NCBI GenBank assembly: GCA_947626735.1 | Contig: CANQTK010000007.1 | Span: forward strand, 1 to 50,270 | Length of the DNA: 50,270 nucleotides | Source of the DNA: an uncultured Clostridia bacterium | GTDB lineage: Bacteria; Bacillota; Clostridia; TANB77; CAG-508 | Direction: 5' to 3' | Part shown: positions 29,409-38,839 of the stretch, piece by piece | Numbering within the stretch: the stretch's first letter is position 1 | Layout of the letters: every line of letters begins with the position of its first letter | Position numbers and translations under genes: made by a program | The notes under the pieces: generated by a model | Database searches by the model: none | Seen by the model: the letters and a program-made list of their open reading frames with translations, nothing else | Told to the model about the DNA's origin: nothing

Positions 29409-29445
29409 AAAAGCCCTTTTAAATCATTTTATAAAAGGACTTTTT
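29409..29445 (-). terminator. Terminator after the deoxyribonucleotidase gene
   Basis: Minus-strand AAGTCCTTTTA pairs with TAAAAGGGCTT (one G-T pair) and is followed by TTTT. It lies six bases after the stop codon. Confidence 0.75.
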
Positions 29446-29450
29446 TATTG

Positions 29451-30005
29451 TTATAACAATGTTTCAATTTCTTTCCAACTATTTACACGAAGAACTCCTT
29501 GTTTTTCTAATTCTTCTTGTGGTATTTCTGTATTGTGATAGGCCGTAAATAATAGCTTTGTTTCTGCTTTTCCTGCTAAATTTGATAATTTATCATCTAT
29601 TTTTATGTCACAATTGATGATTTCTTTGTTGGTAGTAAAAATATAATTATCTGGTGAAATAAATGGCAAATTTTCATACAAGTATTCAAATTCATTTTTT
29701 AAATTATTTGCAGAATATCCTTCATTGTCACGGAATATGTAAGCGGTTGCAATATAGATGTCGTATTTTTTAGATAATTTTTCTAATACTTCATAGGTAT
29801 CTGGAAGCATTTGACAAAACTTGTATACATTTTTTGTGTTAAAAAATTCCGTCCATTCTGGATATTTTTCTTTTGGTATTAAATCTTGAATATAGTATGT
29901 TTTAATGTCTCCTTTTTGATAATTTGTTCCTAAGAATTGATTTACTAAACTTAAGAATCCTCCATCGCAAATGACATCGTCCATATCTACCATGATTTTT
30001 TTCAT
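29451..30005 (-). CDS. 5'(3')-deoxyribonucleotidase, HAD superfamily
   Basis: The 184-residue HAD-fold phosphatase has DMDDVICDG at residues 7-15 (the nucleophile and acid Asp pair, with Val in the position typical of this subfamily). It also has IATAYIF with the motif II Thr and KIDDKLSNL as the acidic motif. It resembles the NT5C-type deoxyribonucleotidases that hydrolyse dNMPs. The start at 30005 is clear from the family N terminus. It lies downstream of pcrA with an 85-bp gap. Confidence 0.85.
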   Translation of the reverse strand: MKKIMVDMDDVICDGGFLSLVNQFLGTNYQKGDIKTYYIQDLIPKEKYPEWTEFFNTKNVYKFCQMLPDTYEVLEKLSKKYDIYIATAYIFRDNEGYSANNLKNEFEYLYENLPFISPDNYIFTTNKEIINCDIKIDDKLSNLAGKAETKLLFTAYHNTEIPQEELEKQGVLRVNSWKEIETLL

Positions 30006-30090
30006 ATTTTATTTCATTCCTTCCTGTTGTTTGGATTGAATATATATTCTCTTATTTCTGCTAAATCATTTGTGTTTCATTGTTTTATTT

Positions 30091-32419
30091 TTATTCTATA
30101 ATTTCTAATCCTGCATATTTTGCCATTAGACGTTTATGCCCTGCTTTGTCGAAGTTGATATCTACTTTTGCATCTTCTCCTTCTTGTTCAATGCTGTTAA
30201 TTGTACCTTCTCCAAATTTTTTATGATATATTCTCATTCCTGCTTTATATTTTGAAATGTCTACTTCTTGTGATGGCTTGTTTAAAGAATTTAAGAAGCT
30301 TTCTGCTGTTCGAAAAGCAAAACCATTTGTATTTGCTGTTGTTTTTGGTGTAGCAGTATCTATGCTTAATGCTGCTGCATAACTACTTTGTGTTTCTTCA
30401 AATTTGTAAGTTTTTACTTTCCCTGCATAATTGGTTCCATAAGACCAACCATAGTTACTATCTTCAAAAGTTTCTTCTTGCTTACTTTCTAAGTCTTCAT
30501 AGCCTTCTAAAATATCTTCTGGAATTTCTCTTACAAAACGAGAAAGAGCATTGTAGCTGGTAGAGCCAAAAATTGTTCTATGTTTTGCACAGGTTAAATA
30601 TAAATGCTGTTTTGCTCTTGTAATGCCTACATAAAATAAGCGTCTTTCTTCTTCTAGTTCTTTTGGCTCTCCAATAGATTTATATCCCGGAAAAATTCCT
30701 TCTTCCATGCCTACTAAGAAAACGACTGGAAATTCTAGCCCTTTGGCACTATGCAGAGTCATTAAAGTAACACTATTGTCGCTATCTTCTAAACTATCAA
30801 TATCACTTGATAAAGTAATGCTTTCTAAAAACTCATTTAATGAATTTTCTGCAAATTCTTCTTCAAATTCCATGGCAACGGTTACTAATTCTTCTATGTT
30901 TTGAAGCCTGCTTTCTGCTTCTACGGTGTTTTCTAGCTCCAAGGCCTTGATATAACCACTTTGTTTTAATACCATTTGAAGTAATTCCGAAACTTCTACT
31001 TCTTCTTGTTTTTGTCTCATTTCTTCAATTAAGTCTATAAATTCTTTTGCATTTACAGCCACACGGTTTAAGCCATATTCTTCTGCTTTTTTGATTACTT
31101 CATACATAGAAAGTCCTGTTTGGTAAGAAATTTCTTCGATATTATCTAAACTTGTTTTTCCAATGCCTCGTTTTGGTTCATTGATAACTCTTTTTAAAGA
31201 AATATTATCTGATGGATTGGCAATTAAACGTAAATAACTGATAGCATCTTTTATTTCTTTTCTTTCATAGAATTTTAAGCCACCTACCATTTTGTAAGGA
31301 ATGTCCTCTCTTCTTAGAATGTCTTCAATGGCCCTTGATTGAGAGTTCATACGATATAAAATAGCATAATCGGAATATTCAAAATATTCCTCTCTTTTTA
31401 AATGATTGATTTGCTCTACTATATACCTTGCTTCGCCATATTCATCATCTGCTTGATAGATACAAGGAAGATTGCCCTCTTCATTTTCTGTCCATAGTTT
31501 TTTATCGTATTTTACTTCATTGTTTTTAATAACTGCATTTGCCACTTTTAAAATATTTTGTGTGCAACGATAATTTTGCTCTAATTTAATAATTTTTGTT
31601 CCTGGAAAGTCTTTTTCAAAGTTTAAAATATTCGAAATATCTGCTCCGTCTAAAGCTGTAAATTCCTTGGTCGTTATCTCCTACTACCGTAATGTTTCCA
31701 TATTTGGAAGCTAGAATGGTAACTAGGGTAAATTGTGCTTTGTTGGTATCTTGGTATTCGTCGACTAAGACATATTGAAATTTATCCGTATAGTATTCTA
31801 ATGCGTCTGGATTTTCCGTTAAAATTTTAATTGTGTAATTAATGATATCGTCAAAATCGATGGCATTATTTTCTTTTAAGCGTTTTTGATATAAAGCATA
31901 AATTTCTGCAATTTTTTCTTTTCGAAAGTCTCCTGCATATTTGACGCCATACGCTTTTGGCTCTAGCATTTCATTTTTAGCGTTACTAATTTCGGCTAAA
32001 ACGCTTCTATCCGTATATAATTTGTCATCTATTTGAAGTGCTTTTAAACATTCTTTCATTAGGGTTCTTTGATCTGTTGTATCAAAAATAAGAAAAGAAG
32101 AATCAAAGCCAATGCGGTCAATGTATTTTCTTAAAATGCGCACACAAATAGAATGGAAGGTTCCCATCCAGATATCTTTTGCTGCACTTCCTACTAATTT
32201 TTCAATTCTTTCTTTCATTTCATTAGCGGCTTTATTGGTAAAAGTGATGGCTAAAATATTCCATGGTGCAATGTTTTTTTCTGCCATTAAATAGGCAATT
32301 TTATGAGTTAGCACCTTTGTTTTTCCGCTTCCTGCTCCTGCAATGACAAGGCATGGTCCTTCCGTTTCTAATACTGCTTCTTTTTGTTTATTGTTTAGTC
32401 CTTCTATTAACTCTTGCAT
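30091..32419 (-). CDS. pcrA: UvrD/PcrA DNA helicase, read through a +1 shift at CGG
   Basis: This superfamily 1 3'-5' helicase is needed for repair and for rolling-circle replication in Firmicutes. Two frames together give about 775 residues. The first has Walker A GAGSGKT (residue about 28), TFTNKAANEM, VDEYQDTN (Walker B) and VGDNDQGIYSFR. The second has ANAVIKN, VTLMTLHSAKGLEF (motif V) and FYVGITRAKQ (motif VI), ending with the Tudor-like KFGEGTI tail. At codon 258 the zero-frame codon is CGG. Skipping C31648 gives SFR-GADISNILNF, the conserved motif III region. Without the shift the protein would end 10 codons later, before helicase domain 2. Confidence 0.9.
31645..31648 (-). other. +1 recoding site CGGA in pcrA
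   Basis: Zero-frame context is AGA-CGG-AGC-AGA. Shifting gives AGA then GGA-GCA-GAT, Arg-Gly-Ala-Asp, the near-invariant FRGAD of helicase motif III. The P-site codon AGA could not re-pair well after slippage (it would face GAC). Confidence 0.8.
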
Positions 32420-32519
32420 TTTTATTTCATTCCTTTCTGAGTTTTCAAAAAAGTATAATGATTTTCTAATTTTTTGGTTTTTACATTTGATTTTAGGTTA
32501 TTCTTTTACTACTTTATTA

Positions 32520-32548
32520 TTGACATGATGTGTTATTTGTTATATAAT
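32520..32548 (+). promoter_or_regulatory. Consensus sigma-A promoter of a small RNA
   Basis: TTGACA (32520-32525), a 17-nt spacer and TATAAT (32543-32548) match the consensus perfectly. No gene with a ribosome site follows. The predicted start near 32555 begins a roughly 85-nt transcript. Confidence 0.85.
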
Positions 32549-32554
32549 GTAGGT

Positions 32555-32638
32555 AGAAAATGAGAAACCACAAACGTGGTTGCCTGTTTATATGTTAAAA
32601 CAACACATTGCCAGGGAAGCTAGATGTGTTGTTTTTTA
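32555..32638 (+). ncRNA. Candidate antitoxin small RNA
   Basis: A consensus promoter and a T-run terminator bracket about 85 nt without a translatable frame. The RNA would form a 5' hairpin (AACCAC/GTGGTT) and a terminator hairpin (AACAACACAT/ATGTGTTGTT). It is convergent with a small hydrophobic peptide gene and overlaps it through the shared terminator. Its first 13 bases equal the predicted 5' end of the toxin mRNA. The arrangement resembles type I toxin-antitoxin loci such as the Fst/par and TxpA/RatA types. Confidence 0.65.
32599..32637. terminator. Shared bidirectional terminator of the toxin-antitoxin locus
   Basis: A 10-bp stem is followed by six Ts on the plus side and four on the minus side. 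It ends both convergent transcripts, so they are complementary over this hairpin. Confidence 0.75.
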
Positions 32639-32643
32639 TTGGT

Positions 32644-32763
32644 TTATTTGCTTTTGCCTAAAACAATAACGATTGCTATTATTAAGGCTACGGCAATGAT
32701 AGTCATTTCTATTAAAGCATAAAATAATATGTATATTATATTTAATAAAATTGTCTCTATCAT
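32644..32763 (-). CDS. Small hydrophobic type I toxin-like peptide
   Basis: This 39-residue peptide starts MIETILLNIIYILF, continues as an almost unbroken hydrophobic helix and ends VLGKSK. AAGGAGGTG lies seven bases before ATG 32763, a very strong ribosome site, but it is held in a 6-bp hairpin (CCTCCT/AGGAGG, 32772-32786). A longer in-frame reading from ATG 32808 adds a 15-residue leader with KEVRL, a pattern I associate with annotated holin-like (TxpA/Hol_Tox) toxins of Firmicutes. I take that leader as untranslated. Membrane-damaging toxin activity is inferred from architecture. Confidence 0.65.
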   Translation of the reverse strand: MIETILLNIIYILFYALIEMTIIAVALIIAIVIVLGKSK

Positions 32764-32822
32764 AAGCCTCACCTCCTTATAGGAGGCAACCACATCTGCT
32801 TTTCTCATTTTCTATGTTACCT

Positions 32823-32851
32823 AGTCTATCTTATTTTTCATTTCTTGTCTA
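32823..32851 (-). promoter_or_regulatory. Promoter of the toxin mRNA
   Basis: On the minus strand TAGACA (32851-32846), a 17-nt spacer and TAGACT (32828-32823). It is weaker than the opposing sRNA promoter, as expected for a toxin kept below its antitoxin. Confidence 0.55.
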
Positions 32852-32885
32852 GCGAACATTCAAAATTTTTACAAAAAATTTGTTC

Positions 32886-33347
32886 TTATTTATTTTTTAG
32901 TTTTTCTACTATTTTTTCTAAACATTCCTGTATTTCTTTTGCACAATGCTTGTACACATTTAAATCATAACCCCAAGGATCTTTAATATCTAGGTCTTGT
33001 CCATCTTTATCGATGCTAGCATATTCTTTCATCGTATAAACTTTTCCTTTTAATTCTGGGTATAAATATAGCACATTTTGTTTGTGAGAATTCGTTGCAC
33101 ATAAGATGATATCCATTTCTTTTATTTTTGAATCTCTAATATTTGTGGCTTTATGAGATGTAATATTGACATCATAGTCTTTCATAGCGTCGATTGCGTT
33201 ATAAGTTGCTTCATCTCCTGTTTCTGCATAAATTCCGCAAGAACAAATTTCTGCCTCTATTTTTTCCTCTTGTAACATTTTTCTTAGCATTCCTTCTGCC
33301 ATAGCACTTCTACATATATTTCCTGTACAAATAAACATGATTTTCAT
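32886..33347 (-). CDS. Low-molecular-weight protein (tyrosine/arginine) phosphatase
   Basis: The 153-residue protein has the P-loop CTGNICRS at residues 7-14 (catalytic Cys and Arg) and the late DPWGYD motif with the general-acid Asp. This is the low-molecular-weight phosphatase fold, which includes YwlE-type phospho-arginine and YwqE-partner tyrosine enzymes. Ile in CTGNICRS cannot by itself decide between them. The ribosome site is GGAGG. It is downstream of the ZIP transporter gene, separated by palindromic repeats. Confidence 0.9.
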   Translation of the reverse strand: MKIMFICTGNICRSAMAEGMLRKMLQEEKIEAEICSCGIYAETGDEATYNAIDAMKDYDVNITSHKATNIRDSKIKEMDIILCATNSHKQNVLYLYPELKGKVYTMKEYASIDKDGQDLDIKDPWGYDLNVYKHCAKEIQECLEKIVEKLKNK

Positions 33348-33420
33348 TTGTTTTTCCTCCCTAATTCTTACTTAATTGTATTATACCAATTTTTTTATTA
33401 TTATGCTAACAATTTTAAAA

Positions 33421-33455
33421 AATGTCTCTTTAGGGACGTTTTCCAAAGAGACATT
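33421..33455. repeat. Palindromic repeat, copy 2
   Basis: AATGTCTCTTT and AAAGAGACATT arms enclose a 13-nt loop with GGGACGTTTTCC. It is the same family as copies at 29111 and 33553. Ts follow on the plus side, so it could act as a terminator. Confidence 0.7.
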
Positions 33456-33552
33456 TTTCTAAAAAACTTTATTTTAGTTGATAACATCTAAAATAAAGTC
33501 AAAAAATTAAATTTAAGATGGATTTGCTCTAATTTAATTTCAATATCTTAGC

Positions 33553-33597
33553 AATGTCCCTTTAGAAAACGTCCCTAAAGAGACACCTAAAGAGACA
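33553..33597. repeat. Palindromic repeat, copy 3, with duplicated arm
   Basis: AATGTCCCTTTAG faces CCTAAAGAGACA, and the right arm is then repeated directly (CCTAAAGAGACAT). The second right arm covers the stop codon of the ZIP gene, so the repeat forms the end of that coding sequence. Confidence 0.7.
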
Positions 33598-34330
33598 TGG
33601 CTAGCATGCCTAGTAAGAAGCCAAATATGTTGCCTACTGCTGTCATTCTACCACGATATAAGCTATTGGATTCTGGCATTAACTCTCCTGATACGATGTA
33701 TAACATAGCTCCTGCTGCAAAACTTAAACACATGCTAATGACTTCTTTGGAAATTCCCCCTACTAATGCCCCAAAGAAGGCTCCTATACCTGTAGTAACA
33801 CCAGATAATATGACATAAATAATGACTTTTATTTTTCCCATTCCTCCATTTTTCATGGGAACTGCCATGGAGATTCCTTCTGGTATGTCATGAAGGCAAA
33901 TGGCTATAGCAAGGGAATATCCTAGCGTAATGGAGGCACCAAATCCTGAACCAATGGCTAATCCTTCTGGAAAATTGTGCAAGGCAAGACCAATACTAAC
34001 GATAATTCCTGTTTTTAATAGACTACTGGCTGTATTTTTTCTTGCGGAATTTGAATTAAATTTGTTTTGGACTAAAATGTCACAAATAATCATGGTAATT
34101 ACTCCCAGTATAATACCAACTAATACATTTAGCATATTTGCCATTTCCATGGCTTCTGGTATTAAGTCAAAACAGATGACAGCAAGCATTAAGCCAGAGG
34201 CAAAGGATAGAACAAAACTTAGAAATTTATTCGAGGTTCTTTTAAAACATACTCCTATTATGCCTCCAATGGTTGTTCCAAAGGTTCCAAAAAATAAACC
34301 AATTAGTGTTGTTTTGATTAAATAATCCAA
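33587..34330 (-). CDS. ZIP family divalent metal transporter
   Basis: ZIP permeases import zinc and other divalent metals. The protein has eight hydrophobic helices. The metal-site helices show HNFPEGLAIG (TM4) and HDIPEGISMA (TM5), the diagnostic paired motifs. The start is most likely TTG 34330, because AGGGAG lies eight bases before it while the GTG at 34339 overlaps that site; this gives 247 residues. The C-terminal codons lie in a palindromic repeat, suggesting the repeat inserted at or replaced the original stop. Confidence 0.9.
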   Translation of the reverse strand: MDYLIKTTLIGLFFGTFGTTIGGIIGVCFKRTSNKFLSFVLSFASGLMLAVICFDLIPEAMEMANMLNVLVGIILGVITMIICDILVQNKFNSNSARKNTASSLLKTGIIVSIGLALHNFPEGLAIGSGFGASITLGYSLAIAICLHDIPEGISMAVPMKNGGMGKIKVIIYVILSGVTTGIGAFFGALVGGISKEVISMCLSFAAGAMLYIVSGELMPESNSLYRGRMTAVGNIFGFLLGMLAMSL

Positions 34331-34443
34331 TCGTTCCACTCCCTACATAAGCTTTTTTATTATTTTATTGTAAAAGCTTATTTTTATGCTTATTTTTTCT
34401 TTTTCATTTTCGATAAAATATTAATGAAGTGTAACTAAAAAAA

Positions 34444-34461
34444 GAAGAATGAGCATTCTTC
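34444..34461. terminator. Bidirectional terminator after prfA
   Basis: A perfect 8-bp stem GAAGAATG/CATTCTTC with a 2-nt loop has T-runs on both sides. It closes prfA on the minus strand, about 57 bp after its stop. Confidence 0.8.
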
Positions 34462-34517
34462 CTTTTTTAATATGAAATGAATTTTTCTTCTTTCCTAAAT
34501 AATAGATGTTTCATTTC

Positions 34518-35576
34518 TTATTCTTCACCCTTTAGGCGCTCGGCTCTGTCTGCTGCGATTAAGTTGTCTATCATTTCGTCTAAGTCTCCGTTTAAGAAGT
34601 CTTCGAATTGGTATACGTTAAAGCCGATTCTATGGTCTGTAATACGTCCTTGTGGATAGTTGTAAGTACGAATTTTTTCGCTTCTATCACCAGATCCTAC
34701 TTGGCTTTTTCTTTCATTTGCGATTTCACTATCTCGTTTTTGTTTTTCAATTTCATATAGCCTAGAGCGAAGTAGTCTCATAGCGTATTCTCTGTTTTGT
34801 ACTTGGGAACGCTCGGTTTGGCATTCTGCTACAATTCCTGTTGGAACGTGGATTAGTCTTACCGCAGATGATGTTTTGTTTACGTGTTGTCCTCCTGCTC
34901 CTGATGCTCTATATACTTCCATTTTGATGTCTGCTGGATTGATGTCGATTTCTACATCTTCTACTTCTGGAAGGACGGCAACGGTTGCTGTCGATGTATG
35001 GATTCTTCCACTACTTTCGGTGTCTGGTACACGTTGTACACGATGCACTCCACTTTCAAATTTTAGTCTACTGAAGGCTCCCTTTCCTGTTATCATGAAG
35101 GAGATTTCTTTGTAACCACCTAGCCCTGTCTCGTTTTCATTGACTACTTCTAGTTTCCAATGTTTCTTTTCTGCATACATACTATACATTCTAAATAGTG
35201 TTCCTGCAAACAGTGCTGCTTCTTCTCCTCCTGCTCCACCACGAATTTCACATATAACGTTTTTATCGTCATCTGGGTCTTTTGGAATTAATAGAATTTT
35301 TAATTCCTCTTCAATTTTTGGCATTAATTCTTTATTGGCTAGCATTTCTTCTTCTGCTAAGTCTTTCATTTCTGGGTCATTCATCATTTCTTTTGCTTCT
35401 TCATAAGCTTGTTTTGCTTTTTTGTATTCTCTATATTTTTGTACTACTGGCTCTATTTCTGCATGTTCCTTCATATATTCACGCCACTCGTTTGTTCTTG
35501 CTATCACTTCTGGATCACTAATTTTTTCGGTTAATTCTTCGTAACGTTTCTCAACAGTCTCTAATTTGTCAAACAT
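34518..35576 (-). CDS. prfA: Peptide chain release factor 1
   Basis: RF1 releases peptides at UAA and UAG. The 352-residue protein has the PxT-type discriminator in [14 protein letters not shown] and the catalytic [15 protein letters not shown] with the methylated Gln. Both are intact. The ribosome site is AGGAGA. prmC, its methyltransferase and frequent neighbour, is not adjacent. The gene matters for the recoding hypothesis, since release at the zero-frame stops after CGG competes with frameshifting. Several of those stops are TGA or TAA, and RF1 does not read TGA. Confidence 0.96.
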   Translation of the reverse strand: MFDKLETVEKRYEELTEKISDPEVIARTNEWREYMKEHAEIEPVVQKYREYKKAKQAYEEAKEMMNDPEMKDLAEEEMLANKELMPKIEEELKILLIPKDPDDDKNVICEIRGGAGGEEAALFAGTLFRMYSMYAEKKHWKLEVVNENETGLGGYKEISFMITGKGAFSRLKFESGVHRVQRVPDTESSGRIHTSTATVAVLPEVEDVEIDINPADIKMEVYRASGAGGQHVNKTSSAVRLIHVPTGIVAECQTERSQVQNREYAMRLLRSRLYEIEKQKRDSEIANERKSQVGSGDRSEKIRTYNYPQGRITDHRIGFNVYQFEDFLNGDLDEMIDNLIAADRAERLKGEE

Positions 35577-35643
35577 AAATACTCTCCTTTATTTTTTTAC
35601 TTTACTTGCCTATTATACTATATGTTTTCAATTTATTCAATAG

Positions 35644-35675
35644 AAAAGCCACCTTTTCATGAAAAGGTGGCTTTT
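35644..35675. terminator. Strong terminator after the YhaN-like gene
   Basis: The 15-bp stem AAAAGCCACCTTTTC / GAAAAGGTGGCTTTT has a 2-nt loop and T-runs in both directions. It is 70 bp after the yhaN-like stop. Confidence 0.85.
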
Positions 35676-35743
35676 TATATAAGAAAGAATTTGATTCTTT
35701 CTTTTTTGATAAACACTTATATGGTTTGATGATGATAATTCTT

Positions 35744-37673
35744 TTATAATTGTATTACTTGATGTTCTATTCCACATTTTGTTAGAATTTCCCTTTCTCT
35801 ACTTGTACACGTTAAAATTATAATTTGATGATTTGAAAATTCCTCATGTAAGTATTGTAAAATGTTTTTTAGTCTTTCTTCATCGTAGTAAGCAAAAGCT
35901 TCATCTAATACTATTGGCATGGATTCCTCTGTCATTTCTTCTGCTAAGGCCAAACGTAAAGATAAGTATAATTGGTCAATGGTTCCGGATACTTAATTTT
36001 TCTGCCTCAATATATTCTCCATTTTCTTTTTCTACCATTAATCCATTTTCTTCGCTTAAACTTACCTTTTTATATTTTTCGTTAGATAGTTTTTCCATAG
36101 TTTGTGATAATTTTTGTGTTAATTTTGGAGTCACATTTTGTTTCATTTTTTGGTAAGCCGTTTCTAAAATTTCTTTGGCAAGTTCGATTGCTATATTATT
36201 TTTTTCTAATTCTTCTTCTTTTTGATTTAATTCTTCTAATTGTTCTTCAAGCAAAGCTATTTTTTCTAATTTGGGAGCCATGGTATTTTCTTCTAATTCT
36301 AATGAATGATAGGCTAATTTTTTATGGTTTTGTTCTTCTTGCCTTTGTTCTAATTCCCATTCGATATTCGATGTAGCAAATAAATTTTCAACTAATTCTA
36401 TTTGGTTTTCACTTTCTTGTAATTTTTGTTTTTCTTTCTCTTCGTAAAGAGCTATATGTTCTTTTTTACTTTTGATTTCTTTTTCTTGTTCTTCTATATT
36501 ATTTTGTAATAGTTTTATTTGTGCCTCTATAGCATCTAATTGTTCTTTTATTTCCATCTTTTGTTTTTGCTGTTTTTGTATTTCTTGCTCTTTTCTTCTT
36601 TTACTTTGTTTTTGCTTACTAATTTGCTCTATATACCAAATAGCAGAAAGAATAATAGCCACTGCAAAAATTCCTATTACTACCCCATTTTTAATCAGTA
36701 CAATACTGATGATTTCTAATACCATACTGATGATGAAAAAAATAATACAAACTCCTTTTTTCTTGCTTTTTTCTTGTGGTAATTCTTCTTTTTCATTTGG
36801 TGCTATTTGTTTTGCTAGTTCTTTTTGTTGTTTTTCTAATTCTTCTTTCTTTTGCTGTTGACTTTGTTTTACATTTTCACTTATTTTTATCTTTTCTTCT
36901 TCTAGTTTCTGTCCTTCTTTTATTGCCTTTACCTTTTTTATGATTTCTAGTGTTTTTTCTATTTTGCTTAACTCTTTTTGTATTTCTTCTTTTTGGCTTG
37001 CTATTTCTTGCTTTCTTTGTTTATATTCTTCTAAAGTTCCGATTTCATCTTGCAAATTGAATTTTTCTTCTTTTATGATATTCATTGGTCTTCCTTGCGA
37101 GCGCGCTGTTCCAATTTCTTCTACTTGCTTTTTATTGATTTTTTCGATTGCTTTTTTATAAGATACACTATCATCTCCGGTACCTGCTAAATTGGCTACT
37201 TTTTGTACCATAGCGTTTTGTGTATTTTGCTCCAATTTTACTTCTTGTTGCATAGAGACTAAAGTAGAATAAAATATACTTTCTTCTACTTTGGTTTGCT
37301 CTACAAAAAATTGGTTTCCATAGGTCTTGTCTATGGTAAATTGTTTTGAAATATCTTCTAATTGTTCATTATAAATGACTGGATTTTTTTTATTAAAATC
37401 ACGAAATACTTCGTATTGTGTTCCATCATCTAAGGTATAAGTTAGTTTTCCTGAAAATTCTTCCTGTCCCCATGGTTTGTACTTATCATAGTCGGAAAAT
37501 TCTTTTCCTTTTTTATTTTTCGAGCTACCATAAAAAATATTAGAAATGAATTTTAATAGGGTTGATTTTCCACTTTCATTGCTACCTTGCACAATGTTAA
37601 TGTGGTCTCCAAAATGAATTTCTTTTTCCTTTAAATTACCAAAGTGATTGATTTTTAGACTTTTTATTTTCAA
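35744..37673 (-). CDS. YhaN-like AAA ATPase (SbcC/Rad50-related), read through a +1 shift at CGG
   Basis: About 642 residues. The N-terminal Walker A GSNESGKSTLL (about 36-46) follows IKSLKINHFGNL. Long coiled coils flank a hydrophobic pair of membrane helices (about 303-345), as in YhaN. The C-terminal half of the ATPase resumes after codon 563. There the zero-frame CGG is followed by AAC-CAT-TGA. Skipping C35987 yields LSI-GTIDQLYLSLRLALAEE (signature motif), then the Walker B PIVLDEAFAYYDEE. Without recoding the protein has no signature motif or Walker B. It is downstream of the YhaO-like phosphoesterase, and the two probably form a DNA-processing complex. Confidence 0.85.
35984..35987 (-). 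other. +1 recoding site CGGA in the yhaN-like gene
   Basis: Zero-frame context is AGT-ATC-CGG-AAC-CAT-TGA. Shifting gives AGT-ATC then GGA-ACC-ATT, Ser-Ile-Gly-Thr-Ile, the ABC-type LSxGT signature of Rad50/SbcC-like ATPases, whose Gly is functionally required. Confidence 0.75.
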
Positions 37674-37765
37674 ATGATTTACTCCTTACTTGATTTCTTT
37701 TTTAGTTTCATACATTTATCATTCTATTGTTCTTTTTCTTTTACTTGTTGATATAAATCTAATTT

Positions 37766-38839
37766 TTAAGATAATACTTCTAAACCAATTTCTAATGCTT
37801 TTTCTAGCATTTCTTTGTTTTCTGGCTCTTGCTGTATTTTCTCTAAAATTTCTTTTACATAAATTCCTCTTAAAGTAGAGGTTTCTTGTGCTATTTTTTC
37901 GATATCATAACCTAATTTCGTTTTATCTTTTATTTTAATCATTTCTTTTGTCTCTATTTGCTTCATTAACTTATAGACATTAATTTCAAAGTTTCGTTCA
38001 CCAATGAGCGTGATTTTATAAAGTTTATTTTCTTCTATTTCAAGTAAGCTAATTTTTTCTAATAGTTCTTCTATGGTTTTATTTTCTGTAATATCCAGTT
38101 TTATTTCTTTCAATTCTTTTTCATCTAAGGGAACAAATTTGATTTCTAAATTACCTTTTGTGATGTCTCCTACTACCATTCCATGTAAACCTAGTTCGTC
38201 AAATCCTAGGGAAATGGTAGAACCCGGGTAGATAAGATTGGTATTTTCTTCGATATTATTTTTATGAATATGACCAAGTGCCATATAATCAAAGCCAATT
38301 TCTTTTAGCTTTTTGGAAGATAAATTGTTGTATTCTCTTTGTGTTTTATCGCTTCCATCTAAGTTACAATGAGTTAATAAAATATTGATTTTTTCTTGAT
38401 TCTCTAGTTGTATTTCTTCTATGTTCGAGTTTTGTACATAAAAATCTTCAAAACCATAACCATATAAAGTAAAATCTTTTTCTTCAATTTTTGTTACCTT
38501 TCCTTTGAAAATAGTTACATTTTCATTCCATGGAAAAGTAGCATAATAAGAATTTTTAACATAAGGGTCGTGATTTCCTGGTGCAATATAAATTTTTGTG
38601 TTTGGAATTTCAGCAAATAAGTGGTTGATATAGGCAATGGTACTTTCTCTAATATATTCTGCATCATAAAAATCTCCTGCTATAAATAAATAAGGAATTT
38701 CATTTTGTTGAATATATTCTATCATTTTTTTGAATGCTTTTCGTTGGTCTAGTCTTCTTATTTCCCCTAAATCTGCTCGGTCACTTAACATACGAAATGG
38801 CATATCAAAATGCATATCGGCTATATGGACAAATTTCAT
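37766..38839 (-). CDS. YhaO/SbcD-like metallophosphoesterase
   Basis: The 357-residue calcineurin-like phosphoesterase shows the whole motif series: HIADMHFD (DxH), IAGDFYD (GDxxD), GNHDPYV (GNHD), LTHCN and GHIHKN (GHxH). Family members with YhaN-type partners are Mre11/SbcD-like nucleases or repair proteins. The start at 38839 matches the conserved MKFVHIADMHFD N terminus. The yhaN-like gene begins 92 bp downstream. It is intact and has no in-frame CGG. Confidence 0.88.
   Translation of the reverse strand: MKFVHIADMHFDMPFRMLSDRADLGEIRRLDQRKAFKKMIEYIQQNEIPYLFIAGDFYDAEYIRESTIAYINHLFAEIPNTKIYIAPGNHDPYVKNSYYATFPWNENVTIFKGKVTKIEEKDFTLYGYGFEDFYVQNSNIEEIQLENQEKINILLTHCNLDGSDKTQREYNNLSSKKLKEIGFDYMALGHIHKNNIEENTNLIYPGSTISLGFDELGLHGMVVGDITKGNLEIKFVPLDEKELKEIKLDITENKTIEELLEKISLLEIEENKLYKITLIGERNFEINVYKLMKQIETKEMIKIKDKTKLGYDIEKIAQETSTLRGIYVKEILEKIQQEPENKEMLEKALEIGLEVLS

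Larger units (their letters stand above)
32555..32813. repeat. Inverted repeat flanking the toxin-antitoxin locus
   Basis: Left parts AGAAAATGAGAAA (32555-32567) and GTGGTTGCCT (32576-32585) recur in inverted orientation at 32801-32813 and 32784-32793. Each copy lies at a predicted transcription start, so the sRNA and toxin mRNA share the same 5' leader. Confidence 0.8.

Noticed and set aside
32764..32808. Longer 54-residue toxin reading starting at ATG 32808
   Set aside because: It begins within a few bases of the predicted transcript start without a ribosome site, and its codons include the strong internal ribosome site itself. The 39-residue start is better supported.
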